This document shows positions 1 through 7,923 of a stretch of DNA of 43,614 nucleotides, piece after piece. A program made the position numbers and the translations under genes. The notes beneath the pieces are model-generated. The model was not told the origin of the DNA. It saw only the letters and a program-made list of their open reading frames with translations, and did not search any database. The number at the start of each line of letters is the position of its first letter. The stretch's first letter is position 1. The stretch is from WLMZ01 sp031410915 (GTDB taxonomy: Bacteria; Actinomycetota; Acidimicrobiia; Acidimicrobiales; Ilumatobacteraceae), in the NCBI GenBank assembly GCA_031410915.1, contig JANNZY010000059.1, positions 1 to 43,614 of the forward strand, given 5' to 3'.

Positions 1-1
1 C

Positions 2-1030
2 TCGCTCAAGGTGATGGGTGACATCGCGGAATACTTCGTACATAACCGGGTGCGCAATTTCTACAGCGTGTCGATCAGCGGCTACCACATCGCCGAGGCG
101 GGCGCCAACCCGATCAGCCAGCTCGCGTTCACGCTCTCCAACGGCTTCACGTTTGTGGAAGCGTATCTCGCGCGCGGCATGCACATTGACGACTTCGCGC
201 CCAACCTGTCGTTCTTCTTCAGCAACGGCATGGACCCGGAGTACACCGTGCTCGGCCGGGTCGCCCGCCGCATCTGGGCCGTCGCAATGCGCGACAAGTA
301 CGGCGCGAACGATCGCTCGCAGAAGTTGAAGTACCACGTGCAGACGAGCGGTCGTTCACTGCACGCGCAGGAGATGTCGTTCAACGACATCCGCACCACG
401 CTGCAGGCGCTGTGCGCGATCTACGACAACGCCAACAGCCTGCACACCAACGCCTACGACGAAGCGGTCACGACGCCAACCGCAGAATCCGTGCGCCGGG
501 CGCTGGCGATCCAGCTCGTGATCAACCGCGAGTGGGGTCTGGCGATGAACGAGAACCCGCTGCAGGGCAGCTTCATCGTCGAGGAGCTGACCGAACTGGT
601 CGAGGAGGCGGTGCTGACCGAGTTGGACCGCATCTCCGAGCGCGGTGGCGTGCTCGGCGCGATGGAGACCGGCTACCAGCGGGGCCGCATCCAGGACGAG
701 TCGATGCTGTACGAGCACCGCAAGCACGACGGCACGCTGCCGATCATCGGCGTCAACACGTTCCTCGATCCGGCCGCGTCCGACATCGCGCCGACCGTCG
801 AGCTGGCGCGCTCGAACGACGACGAGAAGAACGACCAGATCACACGCCTGCGCGACTTCCAGCAGCGCCACGCGGGCGAGTCGCCGCTGGCGTTGGATCG
901 CCTGCGCCAGGCCGCGCTGGCCGGCGACAACATCTTCGCCGTGTTGATGGACGTCGTCCGCAGCTGCTCGTTGGGCGAGATCACCGACACGTTGTTCGAA
1001 GTCGGCGGCAAGTACCGCCGCAACGTCTGA
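2..1030 (+). CDS. icmF: Fused isobutyryl-CoA mutase IcmF, C-terminal part (5' end outside window)
   Basis: The frame is open from base 2 and gives 342 residues of the C-terminal catalytic region. The full family protein is about 1,080 residues: B12 domain, G-protein chaperone, then mutase domain. Visible family landmarks are the substrate-barrel stretch NFYSVSISGYHIAEAGANP, then NENPLQGSFIVEELT, ERGGVLGAMETGYQRG, PIIGVNTF, and the typical end LFEVGGKYRRNV. IcmF carries out adenosylcobalamin-dependent rearrangement of isobutyryl-CoA and n-butyryl-CoA in the cytosol. An ordinary methylmalonyl-CoA mutase large subunit would end in a B12-binding domain, which is absent here, so IcmF is preferred. 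The B12 and GTPase domains lie upstream of the window and cannot be checked. Confidence 0.88.
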   Translation, partial: SLKVMGDIAEYFVHNRVRNFYSVSISGYHIAEAGANPISQLAFTLSNGFTFVEAYLARGMHIDDFAPNLSFFFSNGMDPEYTVLGRVARRIWAVAMRDKYGANDRSQKLKYHVQTSGRSLHAQEMSFNDIRTTLQALCAIYDNANSLHTNAYDEAVTTPTAESVRRALAIQLVINREWGLAMNENPLQGSFIVEELTELVEEAVLTELDRISERGGVLGAMETGYQRGRIQDESMLYEHRKHDGTLPIIGVNTFLDPAASDIAPTVELARSNDDEKNDQITRLRDFQQRHAGESPLALDRLRQAALAGDNIFAVLMDVVRSCSLGEITDTLFEVGGKYRRNV

Positions 1031-1040
1031 TCACTCCTGG

Positions 1041-1226
1041 CGCGCTGGATCGTGCCGCCGGGGACGGCACGATCCGCACCACGACCTCGCGGACATGTCG
1101 ACCGCGCTAGATCTTGCCGCCGGGAGCGGCACGATCCGGACCACGACGCCGCCGACTTGTCGGCCGCGCTGGATCTTGCCGCCGGGAGCGGCACGATCGG
1201 CCCTGGTCGGCCGTGGCCGGCCGGCG
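1041..1226. repeat. Three tandem copies of a 62-bp unit, each with a hairpin
   Basis: Units begin at 1041, 1103 and 1165, exactly 62 bp apart. The third is only partly conserved after its hairpin, from about 1200. Each unit holds a GATCNTGCCG / CGGCACGATC inverted repeat with a 7-base loop. In the first copy (1048-1074) the 10-bp stem is perfect. In copies two and three one pair is lost (GATCTTGCCG). A second small palindrome, GACATGTC, lies at 1093-1100 and degenerates to GACTTGTC in the second unit. The array fills the gap between two convergent genes, so it may act as a bidirectional terminator or be a REP-like element. Confidence 0.85.
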
Positions 1227-1238
1227 CAGACGCCGCCT

Positions 1239-2120
1239 TCAGAACAGCAGGGGGGCGAGGGTGTCGAAGGTGGTGTTGTCGAAGGGGCTGATCTGGGCGC
1301 GGGAGATGCCTTGGTCGGCGAGCCAGGCGAGGCCTTCTGCGACGTGCTCGACGGTGCCGAAGAAGCGGCCGTAGAGGCTGCCCTCCAACGCGTCGCGCAG
1401 TTGCTGTGTTCGAACATCGGTGCCGACGTTGCAGAGCACGAACATGCCGATCTCGATGTCGGGACGAACGGCCCGCACCCTGGCCACCATCTCGGCCAGA
1501 TGGGTGTCGGGGACGGCGGCGAGCGCGGCCACGTCCAGCGCGCCACCGCGGGTGGAGGCGCTCGATGCCTTGATCTCCACCCGGTCCAGCAACGGCGTCA
1601 CTTCGCGCACGGTGCGCGGGCCGCCGACGGAACCGACGAGTCGGGGCGGCGTGTCGCTGAGCGGGCCGAGGCCGCGCAAGTCGACCTGGTAGTAGCGACC
1701 GTCGACTTGCGCCGCGCCCGTGTGGAGCAACGTGCGGACGATGGACATCGACTCGATGAACGCACCGGCCCGGTCGACGGCGGCCGGGTAGTTCAGGCCG
1801 GCGGCAACGATCTCCTCACGCAACCACCCGGCACCAAGGCCGAGTTCGAAGCGGCCGTGGCTGACGCTCTGCATCATCAGCGCGGCTTGGGCGACTTCGA
1901 CGGGGCTGCGCAGCAGGTTGTTCACGAAGGCGGTGGTGACGGTGGCATGCGTCGTGGCGGCGGCGATCGCCGCGGCAGTCACCCAGACGTGCGGGAAGGC
2001 ACGGTTCGCGCTGTAGAAGTGATCGGCGACGGACAGCACCTGCCAGCCCTGGGCCTCGCGCCGGCGAGCCCACTCGGCGACATCGGCGTCAGCATCCATC
2101 AGGTTGCTGACGTACTCCAC
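1239..2120 (-). CDS. LLM-class F420-dependent oxidoreductase
   Basis: This 293-residue luciferase-like TIM-barrel protein probably uses coenzyme F420 for hydride transfer in the cytosol. Visible signs are WQVLSVADHFYS near the N-terminus, the family signature GRFELGLGAGWLREE, and a VGGPRTVREVTPLLDR segment. The overall pattern resembles the MSMEG_2516-type subgroup. The frame is open further upstream, but that extension reads through the SDR gene. The GTG at 2120 follows the SDR stop by one base and is the natural coupled start. It is the last gene of the 7017-1239 operon. The substrate is unknown. Confidence 0.8.
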   Translation of the reverse strand: MEYVSNLMDADADVAEWARRREAQGWQVLSVADHFYSANRAFPHVWVTAAAIAAATTHATVTTAFVNNLLRSPVEVAQAALMMQSVSHGRFELGLGAGWLREEIVAAGLNYPAAVDRAGAFIESMSIVRTLLHTGAAQVDGRYYQVDLRGLGPLSDTPPRLVGSVGGPRTVREVTPLLDRVEIKASSASTRGGALDVAALAAVPDTHLAEMVARVRAVRPDIEIGMFVLCNVGTDVRTQQLRDALEGSLYGRFFGTVEHVAEGLAWLADQGISRAQISPFDNTTFDTLAPLLF

Positions 2121-2121
2121 C

Positions 2122-2931
2122 TCAGTCGCTGCTCTGCTGACGTTGGCGGTAGCTGGACAACGCGTTGCCGTTCTCGTCCTTGACGTCGAAGTCGCGGGCG
2201 ACGTCCTCGATCCACTGGATCGTGCCACTGCGCTCGATCAGGTCCGGTGCGTGAGCGAGGGCGACGATGGTGCGCCCGACGCCGAGCGTGGTCTGCGCCT
2301 CGCTCAGATCCGTGCCGCGCTTGGCGGCCCACTCTTGGATGAACTCGGTGGCCACCGATCCGGGATACACCGAGCAGCAGGCGATGCCCTTCGGCTTCAA
2401 CTCGATCGCCATGTCCGCGCTGAGCCGGTCCAGCCCGGCCTTGCCGGCCCCGTAGGACGAACTGAAGTGATAGCTCTGCCCGCCCGGTGACGACACGTTG
2501 ATGATCGACCCGCCCTCACCGGCGGCGAACAGCAGCGGCGCCGCGTACCAGGACGCGACGTAGTGGGCGCGCAGGCCGATGCCGACCTGGTCGTCCCAGA
2601 TGGATAGCGGATGATCCCAGAACCCGCCGCCCCACGCCGGCGGGTCGGGGATCTTGTAGACGTTGTTGACGAGCACGTCGATCGAGCCGCTCTCGTCACG
2701 GACACGATCGAACAGCGCGGCGATCTCGGCGTCCACGCCGTGATCGGTCTGCACCGGAATGCCGCGGCCACCTGCCGCGTCGACCAGTCGCGCCGTGGTG
2801 TCGATGGTCAGCTCGCCTTCGCCCGTGGACCGCCCGGTGATGTAGACGGTGTAGCCCTGCTCGCCGAACGCCACGGCGGTACCGCGACCGATGCCTCGCG
2901 ATGACCCTGTCACCACTGCGACTTTGCTCAT
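2122..2931 (-). CDS. SDR-family oxidoreductase (DHRS1-like)
   Basis: This 269-residue classical short-chain dehydrogenase/reductase has the dinucleotide loop TGSSRGIG (residues 8-15), a variant NNVY in place of NNAG (89-92), the catalytic Ser in INVSSPGG (about 147) and YGAGK (Tyr160, Lys164). The arginine of TGRS after beta-2 suggests NADP(H). The insert after NNVY and the overall shape recall DHRS1-type members. It lies between a P450 and an LLM oxidoreductase in one operon, so oxidation of an alcohol made by the P450, or reduction of its ketone, is plausible. The substrate cannot be inferred. Confidence 0.85.
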   Translation of the reverse strand: MSKVAVVTGSSRGIGRGTAVAFGEQGYTVYITGRSTGEGELTIDTTARLVDAAGGRGIPVQTDHGVDAEIAALFDRVRDESGSIDVLVNNVYKIPDPPAWGGGFWDHPLSIWDDQVGIGLRAHYVASWYAAPLLFAAGEGGSIINVSSPGGQSYHFSSSYGAGKAGLDRLSADMAIELKPKGIACCSVYPGSVATEFIQEWAAKRGTDLSEAQTTLGVGRTIVALAHAPDLIERSGTIQWIEDVARDFDVKDENGNALSSYRQRQQSSD

Positions 2932-2977
2932 CGGCCCACGATTCCTTCGTGATGCAACCCACCGTCGGGTGCCGTGG

Positions 2978-3034
2978 GCCTCGGAGCGCTTCGCCCGTAG
3001 CTGGTGGTTCGCTCGCTTCGCTCGCTCACGAGGC
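2978..3034 (-). terminator. Imperfect long hairpin between P450 and SDR genes
   Basis: The arm GCCTCGGAGCG (2978-2988) pairs with CGCTCACGAGGC (3023-3034) with one bulged base. Further partial pairing is possible inside, through the repeated GAGCGAAGC units at 3009-3026. The structure starts in the last codons of the P450 gene and lies in the only long gap (94 bp) of this operon. No clear T-run follows, so attenuation or an mRNA processing site is as likely as termination. Confidence 0.4.
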
Positions 3035-4288
3035 GGCCACGAAGTCGATGTCGAGCGATGTGAGACCGCGGAGCATGAAGCTCGGGAAGTAGCGGTACTC
3101 GTTGGTGTCCGAGAGCGTGAACGACTGCAGCCGCTTGGTGATCTCCTGCAGGAAGACCTGACCCTCGAGCCGGGACAGGTTGGCCCCGAGGCAGAAGTGG
3201 ATGCCCTTGCCGAATGCGAGATGCAGGCGCAGGTTCTCGCGGTCGGGATCGAACTCGTCCGGATCGCTGTACAGGTTCTCGTCGCGGTTCGCCGACGAGA
3301 ACACGATCACGATCCGCGATCCGGCCTTCAGGTCGACCCCGCCGAGCGTGACGTCGCGCGTGACGACTCGCCACATGCCCTGCGTCGGCGTCGACATCCG
3401 CAGCGTCTCCTCGACGACCTTGTCGATCCGGCTCGGGTCGTCCTTGAGCATCTGCCACTGGTCGGGGTGCTCGCCGAGCAGGCGCATCATCTCGGTCAGC
3501 ATCTTTGTGGTCGTCTCGTTGCCGGCCACGAGCAGCTGCTGGACGATGCTCAACATCTCCGGCATGTCCAGCGGGCGCTTGTCGGTGACCTCGGGGTCGT
3601 TGTCGTCGATGCGCGCGTTGAGCAGGTTCGTCAGCAGGTCGTCGCGGGGCTCGGTCCGACGCAGCTCGAGTTGCTCGGCGAAGTAGTGCTGGAACTCGTT
3701 GACGCCACGCTCGGCTTCGAGTCGGGCATCAACGGAGATGTTCGTGCCGATGCCGGCGATCGAATCATCCGACCAGCGCTTGAAGTCGGCCATCCGCTCG
3801 TCGGGCACGTTGAGCGCGAAGGCGATCACCTCCACCGGCAGCGGCACGCCGAAGTCCTCGACGAACTCGATGTGGCCGCGGTCGATCCACGAGTCGATCA
3901 ACCTGACCGTGACACGGCGGATGACGGGCTCGAGCGCAGCGATCGACTGCGGATGGAACGCCTTGGCGACGAGCCGTCGATACCGGGTGTGATCGGGTTG
4001 GTCGGCCGTGAGCATCGTCGGCACGCGCGGGTAGCCCTCGGCGAGCACCGCCAGCATGCGCTCCCGGGCATCGCCCGGCAGCGGCATCGAGGTGTTGCCG
4101 AAGAGCGACGAATAGGTCTGCGGGTCGCGCAACACCTCCATCACGAGGTCGTGGCGGGTCACCAGGTGCACGCCGAACTGCTCGACGTGCAACACCGGGG
4201 CGTGCTCGCGCATCGCCGCGTAGTGCGGGAACGGGCACTGCAGCGTCGTCGGGTCGAACGGGTTGAAGGTGGACAGGGTGTCGGTCAT
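3026..4288 (-). CDS. Cytochrome P450
   Basis: This 420-residue soluble bacterial P450 is a haem monooxygenase needing external electron donors. The oxygen-binding helix I motif is AGNETT (255-260), the ExxR pair is ETLR (294-297), and the haem loop is FGKGIHFCLGANLSR with the thiolate Cys366. Substrate-side motifs such as FHPQSI and the NRDE stretch (334-337) are normal. Length is typical and no N-terminal anchor is present. It sits 9 bp after an LLM oxidoreductase and before an SDR. No ferredoxin lies in this operon. The nearest is at 15579-15899. Family-level similarity to steroid and terpene hydroxylases is plausible but unproven. Confidence 0.93.
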   Translation of the reverse strand: MTDTLSTFNPFDPTTLQCPFPHYAAMREHAPVLHVEQFGVHLVTRHDLVMEVLRDPQTYSSLFGNTSMPLPGDARERMLAVLAEGYPRVPTMLTADQPDHTRYRRLVAKAFHPQSIAALEPVIRRVTVRLIDSWIDRGHIEFVEDFGVPLPVEVIAFALNVPDERMADFKRWSDDSIAGIGTNISVDARLEAERGVNEFQHYFAEQLELRRTEPRDDLLTNLLNARIDDNDPEVTDKRPLDMPEMLSIVQQLLVAGNETTTKMLTEMMRLLGEHPDQWQMLKDDPSRIDKVVEETLRMSTPTQGMWRVVTRDVTLGGVDLKAGSRIVIVFSSANRDENLYSDPDEFDPDRENLRLHLAFGKGIHFCLGANLSRLEGQVFLQEITKRLQSFTLSDTNEYRYFPSFMLRGLTSLDIDFVAAS

Positions 4289-4297
4289 GAAGTCCTC

Positions 4298-5272
4298 TCA
4301 GTTCCCGGCCAAGCGAGCAACGATCGGAGCCACGGACTCCATCGCTGTCGCGCCGAACGTGATGTAGCTGATGCCGTAGCGCTCGCGGCGCTCGACGAGC
4401 AGATCGCAGATCGCGTCCACCGATCCGACGAGCGCGTGGGGGTGTTGCGCCATTGCCTCCGGCGTCAGCGCGAACATGCCGGCCATCTTCTCGATGGTCG
4501 ACGCGTCGTCGGTGACGGCGGTGAAGTAGGCGGCGATCTCCAGCTCGATGTCGTCGAAGCGGTCGCCGGCGCCGGCCTTGATCCACTCGATCTTTTGATC
4601 GGTCAGCTCGGCGGTGGACGAGCCGACGCCCGCCGCCCCGATCTTGCCCGACGAGTTGTCGAAGTTGAGGCTGACGATGTCGGCCTCGCGGCCGGCGATG
4701 CCGAGCACCCGCTTCGCCCCGCCGCCGATCATGATCGGCGGCGACGGCTTGCGGACCGGCTTCGGCAGCGCCTCGAAGCCAACGGCATGGACGTGTGTGC
4801 CATGGATGTCGAGTTGCCCGTCGGCGAAGCTGGCCCGCAGCAGCGCGATGACCTCTTCCATCCGGTCGATCCGCACGCCGGCGGTGTCGAACTGCATTCC
4901 GATCGCGTCGTACTCGACCTGCAGCCAGCCGGCGCCGAGGCCGATCTCGAGGCGTCCGCCGGAGAAGAAGTCGAGCGTGGCCAACTCCTTGGCCAGGATC
5001 ACCGGGTTGCGGTAGTCGGTGCAGATGACTCGCGAACCGATGTTGAGCGTGGTGGTGGCTTCGGCGGCGACGGCCATCGCCGGGATCGCGGCCACGGTCT
5101 GCACCGGGTGCGACGCGGCTTGCAGCGCCGGGCCGGGACCGAGGATGTGGTCGGCGATGCTCAGCGTCGAGAAGCCGAGCTCCTCCACGCGCCGCGCTTG
5201 GTCGCGCCATTGCGCACCCGACTCGGGTGCATAGCTCTGGATGCCGAAACGAAAGGGTGTGTTGGTTGCCAT
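4298..5272 (-). CDS. LLM-class F420-dependent oxidoreductase (MSMEG_2516-like)
   Basis: This 324-residue TIM-barrel protein begins MATNTPFRFGIQS. It has LGFSTLSIADH, the signature GRLEIGLGAGWLQVEYDAIG and PPIMIGGGAKRVLGIAGREAD, a pattern matching the probable F420-dependent subgroup named after MSMEG_2516. The frame is open far upstream, but that part is a shadow of the preceding gene. The ATG at 5272 lies two bases after the upstream stop and fits the family N-terminus. It is a paralogue of the enzyme at 1239-2120. Hydride transfer with F420 on an unknown substrate is the likely role. Confidence 0.85.
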   Translation of the reverse strand: MATNTPFRFGIQSYAPESGAQWRDQARRVEELGFSTLSIADHILGPGPALQAASHPVQTVAAIPAMAVAAEATTTLNIGSRVICTDYRNPVILAKELATLDFFSGGRLEIGLGAGWLQVEYDAIGMQFDTAGVRIDRMEEVIALLRASFADGQLDIHGTHVHAVGFEALPKPVRKPSPPIMIGGGAKRVLGIAGREADIVSLNFDNSSGKIGAAGVGSSTAELTDQKIEWIKAGAGDRFDDIELEIAAYFTAVTDDASTIEKMAGMFALTPEAMAQHPHALVGSVDAICDLLVERRERYGISYITFGATAMESVAPIVARLAGN

Positions 5273-5274
5273 GA

Positions 5275-7017
5275 TCAGACCGGCACTTTCAGGATCGTGA
5301 CGGTGCCGTTGTCGCCGTCGACTTCGATCTCGGCCCCGTCGGGGATGCGCAGCGTGGCGTCGGTGGCCGACACGACGCAGGGCAGACCGAGTTCGCGGCT
5401 GACGATGATTGCGTGGCTGATCTGGCCACCGACGTCGACGACCACCGCCCCGGCGGCCATGAACAGTGGTGTCCACGCCGGGTCGGTGAGGGGCGCGATG
5501 AGCACGTCGCCGGGCTCGAGGTCGCCCGGGTCGCTCGGGTCGGTGATCACCCGGGCCCGACCGGTGTAGGTGCCGGCACAGCCGGGCACGCCCTGGATCA
5601 CATCGCCCTCGGCGGCATGCTTCACATCGCTTTCGCCCTTGCGCGCGTACTGGTCGAGTGGCGGCACGAGGCCGTCCTTGATGAAGTAAGGCGGTTCGAG
5701 ATCGAAGAGTTGGGTCCACTCGGCGTGGCGGGTGGCCAGCGTGTCGCGAAATGACGCCGGGTCGGCGACGAAGGCGTCGAGCTCGCTGTCGAGCAGCATG
5801 AACACGTGGCTCGGCGTCGCGAGGTTGCCCGCCGCCGCGTGACGGTGGCCGAGCTCACGGAACGCCATCCGACCCTCGTGGACGGCGCGGATGATGTTCG
5901 TCTTCGTCCGCTCGCGGAACCCGAGCTGGCTGGACGCGGCAAGCGCAGCTTCGAATTGCCCGGCCAGTTCCTCGCCGAGCGCAGCGACCTTCGCGCGTAC
6001 TTCGGCGGTGACCCGCTCGCGCTCGGCGGCGTGCTGGCGATTGCGGTTGCGCGGCGACTCGTGGTCGGACTGGAAGCGCACCCGGTCGATGGCGGCGAGG
6101 GCGATCTCGGGGCGGGTCTCCCACGTGTCGGCGCAGATCTCCCATTCGTTCGGACCGCGCGACCCGAACTCGACCACGAAGTCGTCGAAGGCCGTCAGGA
6201 ATGCCGTCGCCTCGGCCGAGCCCGAGGCCCGTAACCGATCGAGCACACCGGGGACACCGGCGTCGAACACGGCGGTCAGCTCGGGCGAGTTGGCGATGGT
6301 GCGGGACAGTTCCCACATCGCGTAGCTCGGCTCGGCGGAGTCCACCTCGCCGATCCCAGACACCAGCTTCATCGGCACCGTCGGATCGCCGATCGCTTGC
6401 GCAACGGCGAACAGGATTCCCGGTGCGATACCACTGCTCGACGACGAGATCGTGTGACTCTCGAACAACTTGCGCAGCATCGGTTGCGTCGAGCGGGCGT
6501 GGGCGACGAGTTCGGCATCCGACATCGCACTCAGGTCGGGGCGGTCGCGGCGCAACTGGCGGGTGGCCGCCTTCTCGTCATCGATCTCTGGCCACGATGT
6601 CGTGCTGACCACCCAGCCCATGTGCTCGACGATCTTCGGCACCAGATCGGGTCGCTCGTCGAGCGGGTGCGGCGTGTACTTCGGCACGTCGGGGTGATCG
6701 CCGAAGAACGCCAGGTCGAGCTGCTCGACCGTGACGGCCGGGCTGCGCACGCCCTGCATGCGCACGTTCGAGAGGTTGATGTACATGTAGCCGGCGAAGA
6801 AGCCACACGCTTCAGGATGCACCGGGTCGAACTCGTCGGCGCTGAAGCTGCCGATGCGCACGTACCCGTCGGCCCACCCTTGGCAGATGCCCCGCTCCCA
6901 CGAGAACGTCTGTCCCAGCGGACTCGCGGGCGTCGGCAGCACCTCACCGGCGTTCGACCTGGTGTAGTGCGGCCACCGGGCACTCGGCGTCCAGTCGGTC
7001 ATCCAGCGTGTGGTCAT
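5275..7017 (-). CDS. PEP-utilising enzyme mobile-domain protein lacking an ATP-grasp domain
   Basis: This 580-residue protein ends in a phosphohistidine swivelling domain. PGDVLIAPLTDPAWTPLF is followed by GQISHAIIVSRELGLPCVV, where the His of ISHAI is the expected phospho-carrier. In PEP synthase and rifampin phosphotransferase this domain is joined to an N-terminal ATP-grasp domain, and none is present here. The architecture resembles the phospho-His subunit of phenylphosphate synthase, in which a separate protein binds ATP. No such partner is seen in the window. It is the first gene of a five-gene operon with LLM, P450 and SDR enzymes and is divergent from ppk2. The first 450 residues have no motif I recognise, so the reaction is uncertain. 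Confidence 0.75.
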   Translation of the reverse strand: MTTRWMTDWTPSARWPHYTRSNAGEVLPTPASPLGQTFSWERGICQGWADGYVRIGSFSADEFDPVHPEACGFFAGYMYINLSNVRMQGVRSPAVTVEQLDLAFFGDHPDVPKYTPHPLDERPDLVPKIVEHMGWVVSTTSWPEIDDEKAATRQLRRDRPDLSAMSDAELVAHARSTQPMLRKLFESHTISSSSSGIAPGILFAVAQAIGDPTVPMKLVSGIGEVDSAEPSYAMWELSRTIANSPELTAVFDAGVPGVLDRLRASGSAEATAFLTAFDDFVVEFGSRGPNEWEICADTWETRPEIALAAIDRVRFQSDHESPRNRNRQHAAERERVTAEVRAKVAALGEELAGQFEAALAASSQLGFRERTKTNIIRAVHEGRMAFRELGHRHAAAGNLATPSHVFMLLDSELDAFVADPASFRDTLATRHAEWTQLFDLEPPYFIKDGLVPPLDQYARKGESDVKHAAEGDVIQGVPGCAGTYTGRARVITDPSDPGDLEPGDVLIAPLTDPAWTPLFMAAGAVVVDVGGQISHAIIVSRELGLPCVVSATDATLRIPDGAEIEVDGDNGTVTILKVPV

Positions 7018-7048
7018 TCGAGGCCCCCGTGTCTCTCCAACCGGTATT

Positions 7049-7068
7049 AACTAATCGACGGATTAGTT
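7049..7068. promoter_or_regulatory. Perfect dyad operator-like site (site A)
   Basis: AACTAATCGACGGATTAGTT consists of two perfect 8-bp arms separated by 4 bp. It is the only AT-rich part of the 107-bp gap between the divergent starts at 7017 and 7125. The geometry fits a TetR- or MarR-type dimer site. Related sites lie at 14743, 17891, 23082 and 29824. Confidence 0.75.
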
Positions 7069-7124
7069 TAGGCACACCACTTCGGCCGATGCGAAAAGGA
7101 CCGCACCGCGTAAGGTGGCGGGCC

Positions 7125-7916
7125 ATGGGTCGTCTCGATGCGCTCGATCTGAGCGAACGTGTGTCCACGTCGGACTACAACAACCGCCTCGCCGACGCGC
7201 AGCGCCGGTTCCTGCAGTTGCGGCTGCATCTCGGTGGCCAGCTCGGCTCGGGCGAGGTCGGTCCGGCGTTGTTGCTGGTGTTCGAGGGACCCGATGCCGC
7301 CGGCAAGGGTGGGGCGATCCGCCAGCTCGTCACGCCGCTTGATCCGCGCCACTTCAGCGTGTTCAGCTTCTCCAAGCCGACGTGGGACGAGAAGCGCCAC
7401 CACTTCCTCTGGCGCTTCTACCGCGACCTGCCCGGGCTGGGCGGGATGGCCGTCTTCGACCGCAGCTGGTACGGGCGGGTGCTGGTCGAGCGGATCGAGA
7501 AGTTCGCGACCGACGAGCAGTGGGGCCGGGCCTACGAGGAGATCGTGCAGTTCGAGAGCACCCTCGTGCGCGAGGGCATGATCCTCGGCAAGTTCTGGCT
7601 GCACATCAGCGACGAGGAGCAACTGCGCCGGTTCCGTCGCCGGCAGTCCGACCCGCTCAAGCGATGGAAGCTGACCGACGAGGACTGGCGCAACCGCGAG
7701 CGCAACCGCGATTACGACCTGGCCGCGGAGGACATGTTCGCCCGCACCGACCACGAGCTGGCACCGTGGCAGATCATCTCCGGCGAGCACAAGAAGTTCG
7801 CCCGGGTGCGCGTGCTGGAGGCGTTGAACCCGTTGATCGAGTCGGGCATGGAGCGCTTCGGCATGCCGGTGCCCACGGTTGACGAGGTCGACGAGCTGCC
7901 CGACGACGACAGCTGA
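7125..7916 (+). CDS. ppk2: Polyphosphate kinase 2 family protein
   Basis: This 263-residue protein of the PPK2 family is a cytosolic P-loop kinase that moves phosphate between polyphosphate and nucleotides. Walker A is GPDAAGKGG (55-63) and the Walker B/lid region is FDRSWYGRVLVERIE (111-125). RRFRRRQSDPLKRWKLT and the RNRDYDLAAEDM stretch are typical. The ATG at 7125 is preceded by AAGGTGG. Upstream codons in the frame run through the promoter and are excluded. It is divergent from the PEP-utiliser operon and shares site A with it, and is followed 7 bp later by an MFS gene. Substrate class (NDP or NMP) cannot be settled from sequence alone. Confidence 0.9.
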   Translation: MGRLDALDLSERVSTSDYNNRLADAQRRFLQLRLHLGGQLGSGEVGPALLLVFEGPDAAGKGGAIRQLVTPLDPRHFSVFSFSKPTWDEKRHHFLWRFYRDLPGLGGMAVFDRSWYGRVLVERIEKFATDEQWGRAYEEIVQFESTLVREGMILGKFWLHISDEEQLRRFRRRQSDPLKRWKLTDEDWRNRERNRDYDLAAEDMFARTDHELAPWQIISGEHKKFARVRVLEALNPLIESGMERFGMPVPTVDEVDELPDDDS

Positions 7917-7923
7917 CGCATCG

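Noticed and set aside
11..1030. icmF part as a complete gene starting at GTG 11
   Set aside because: The frame is open to the window edge, and the encoded part begins in the middle of the conserved mutase domain.
3009..3026. GAGCGAAGC-type direct repeats as a CRISPR or satellite
   Set aside because: Units are under 10 bp with no spacers, and they are explained by the hairpin region at the end of the P450 gene.
2891..5569. Very long plus-strand open frame (892 codons) opposite the P450 and LLM genes
   Set aside because: It is the antisense shadow of well-supported genes in high-GC DNA. The translation is rich in Arg, His and Val-Asp-His patterns with no family motif.
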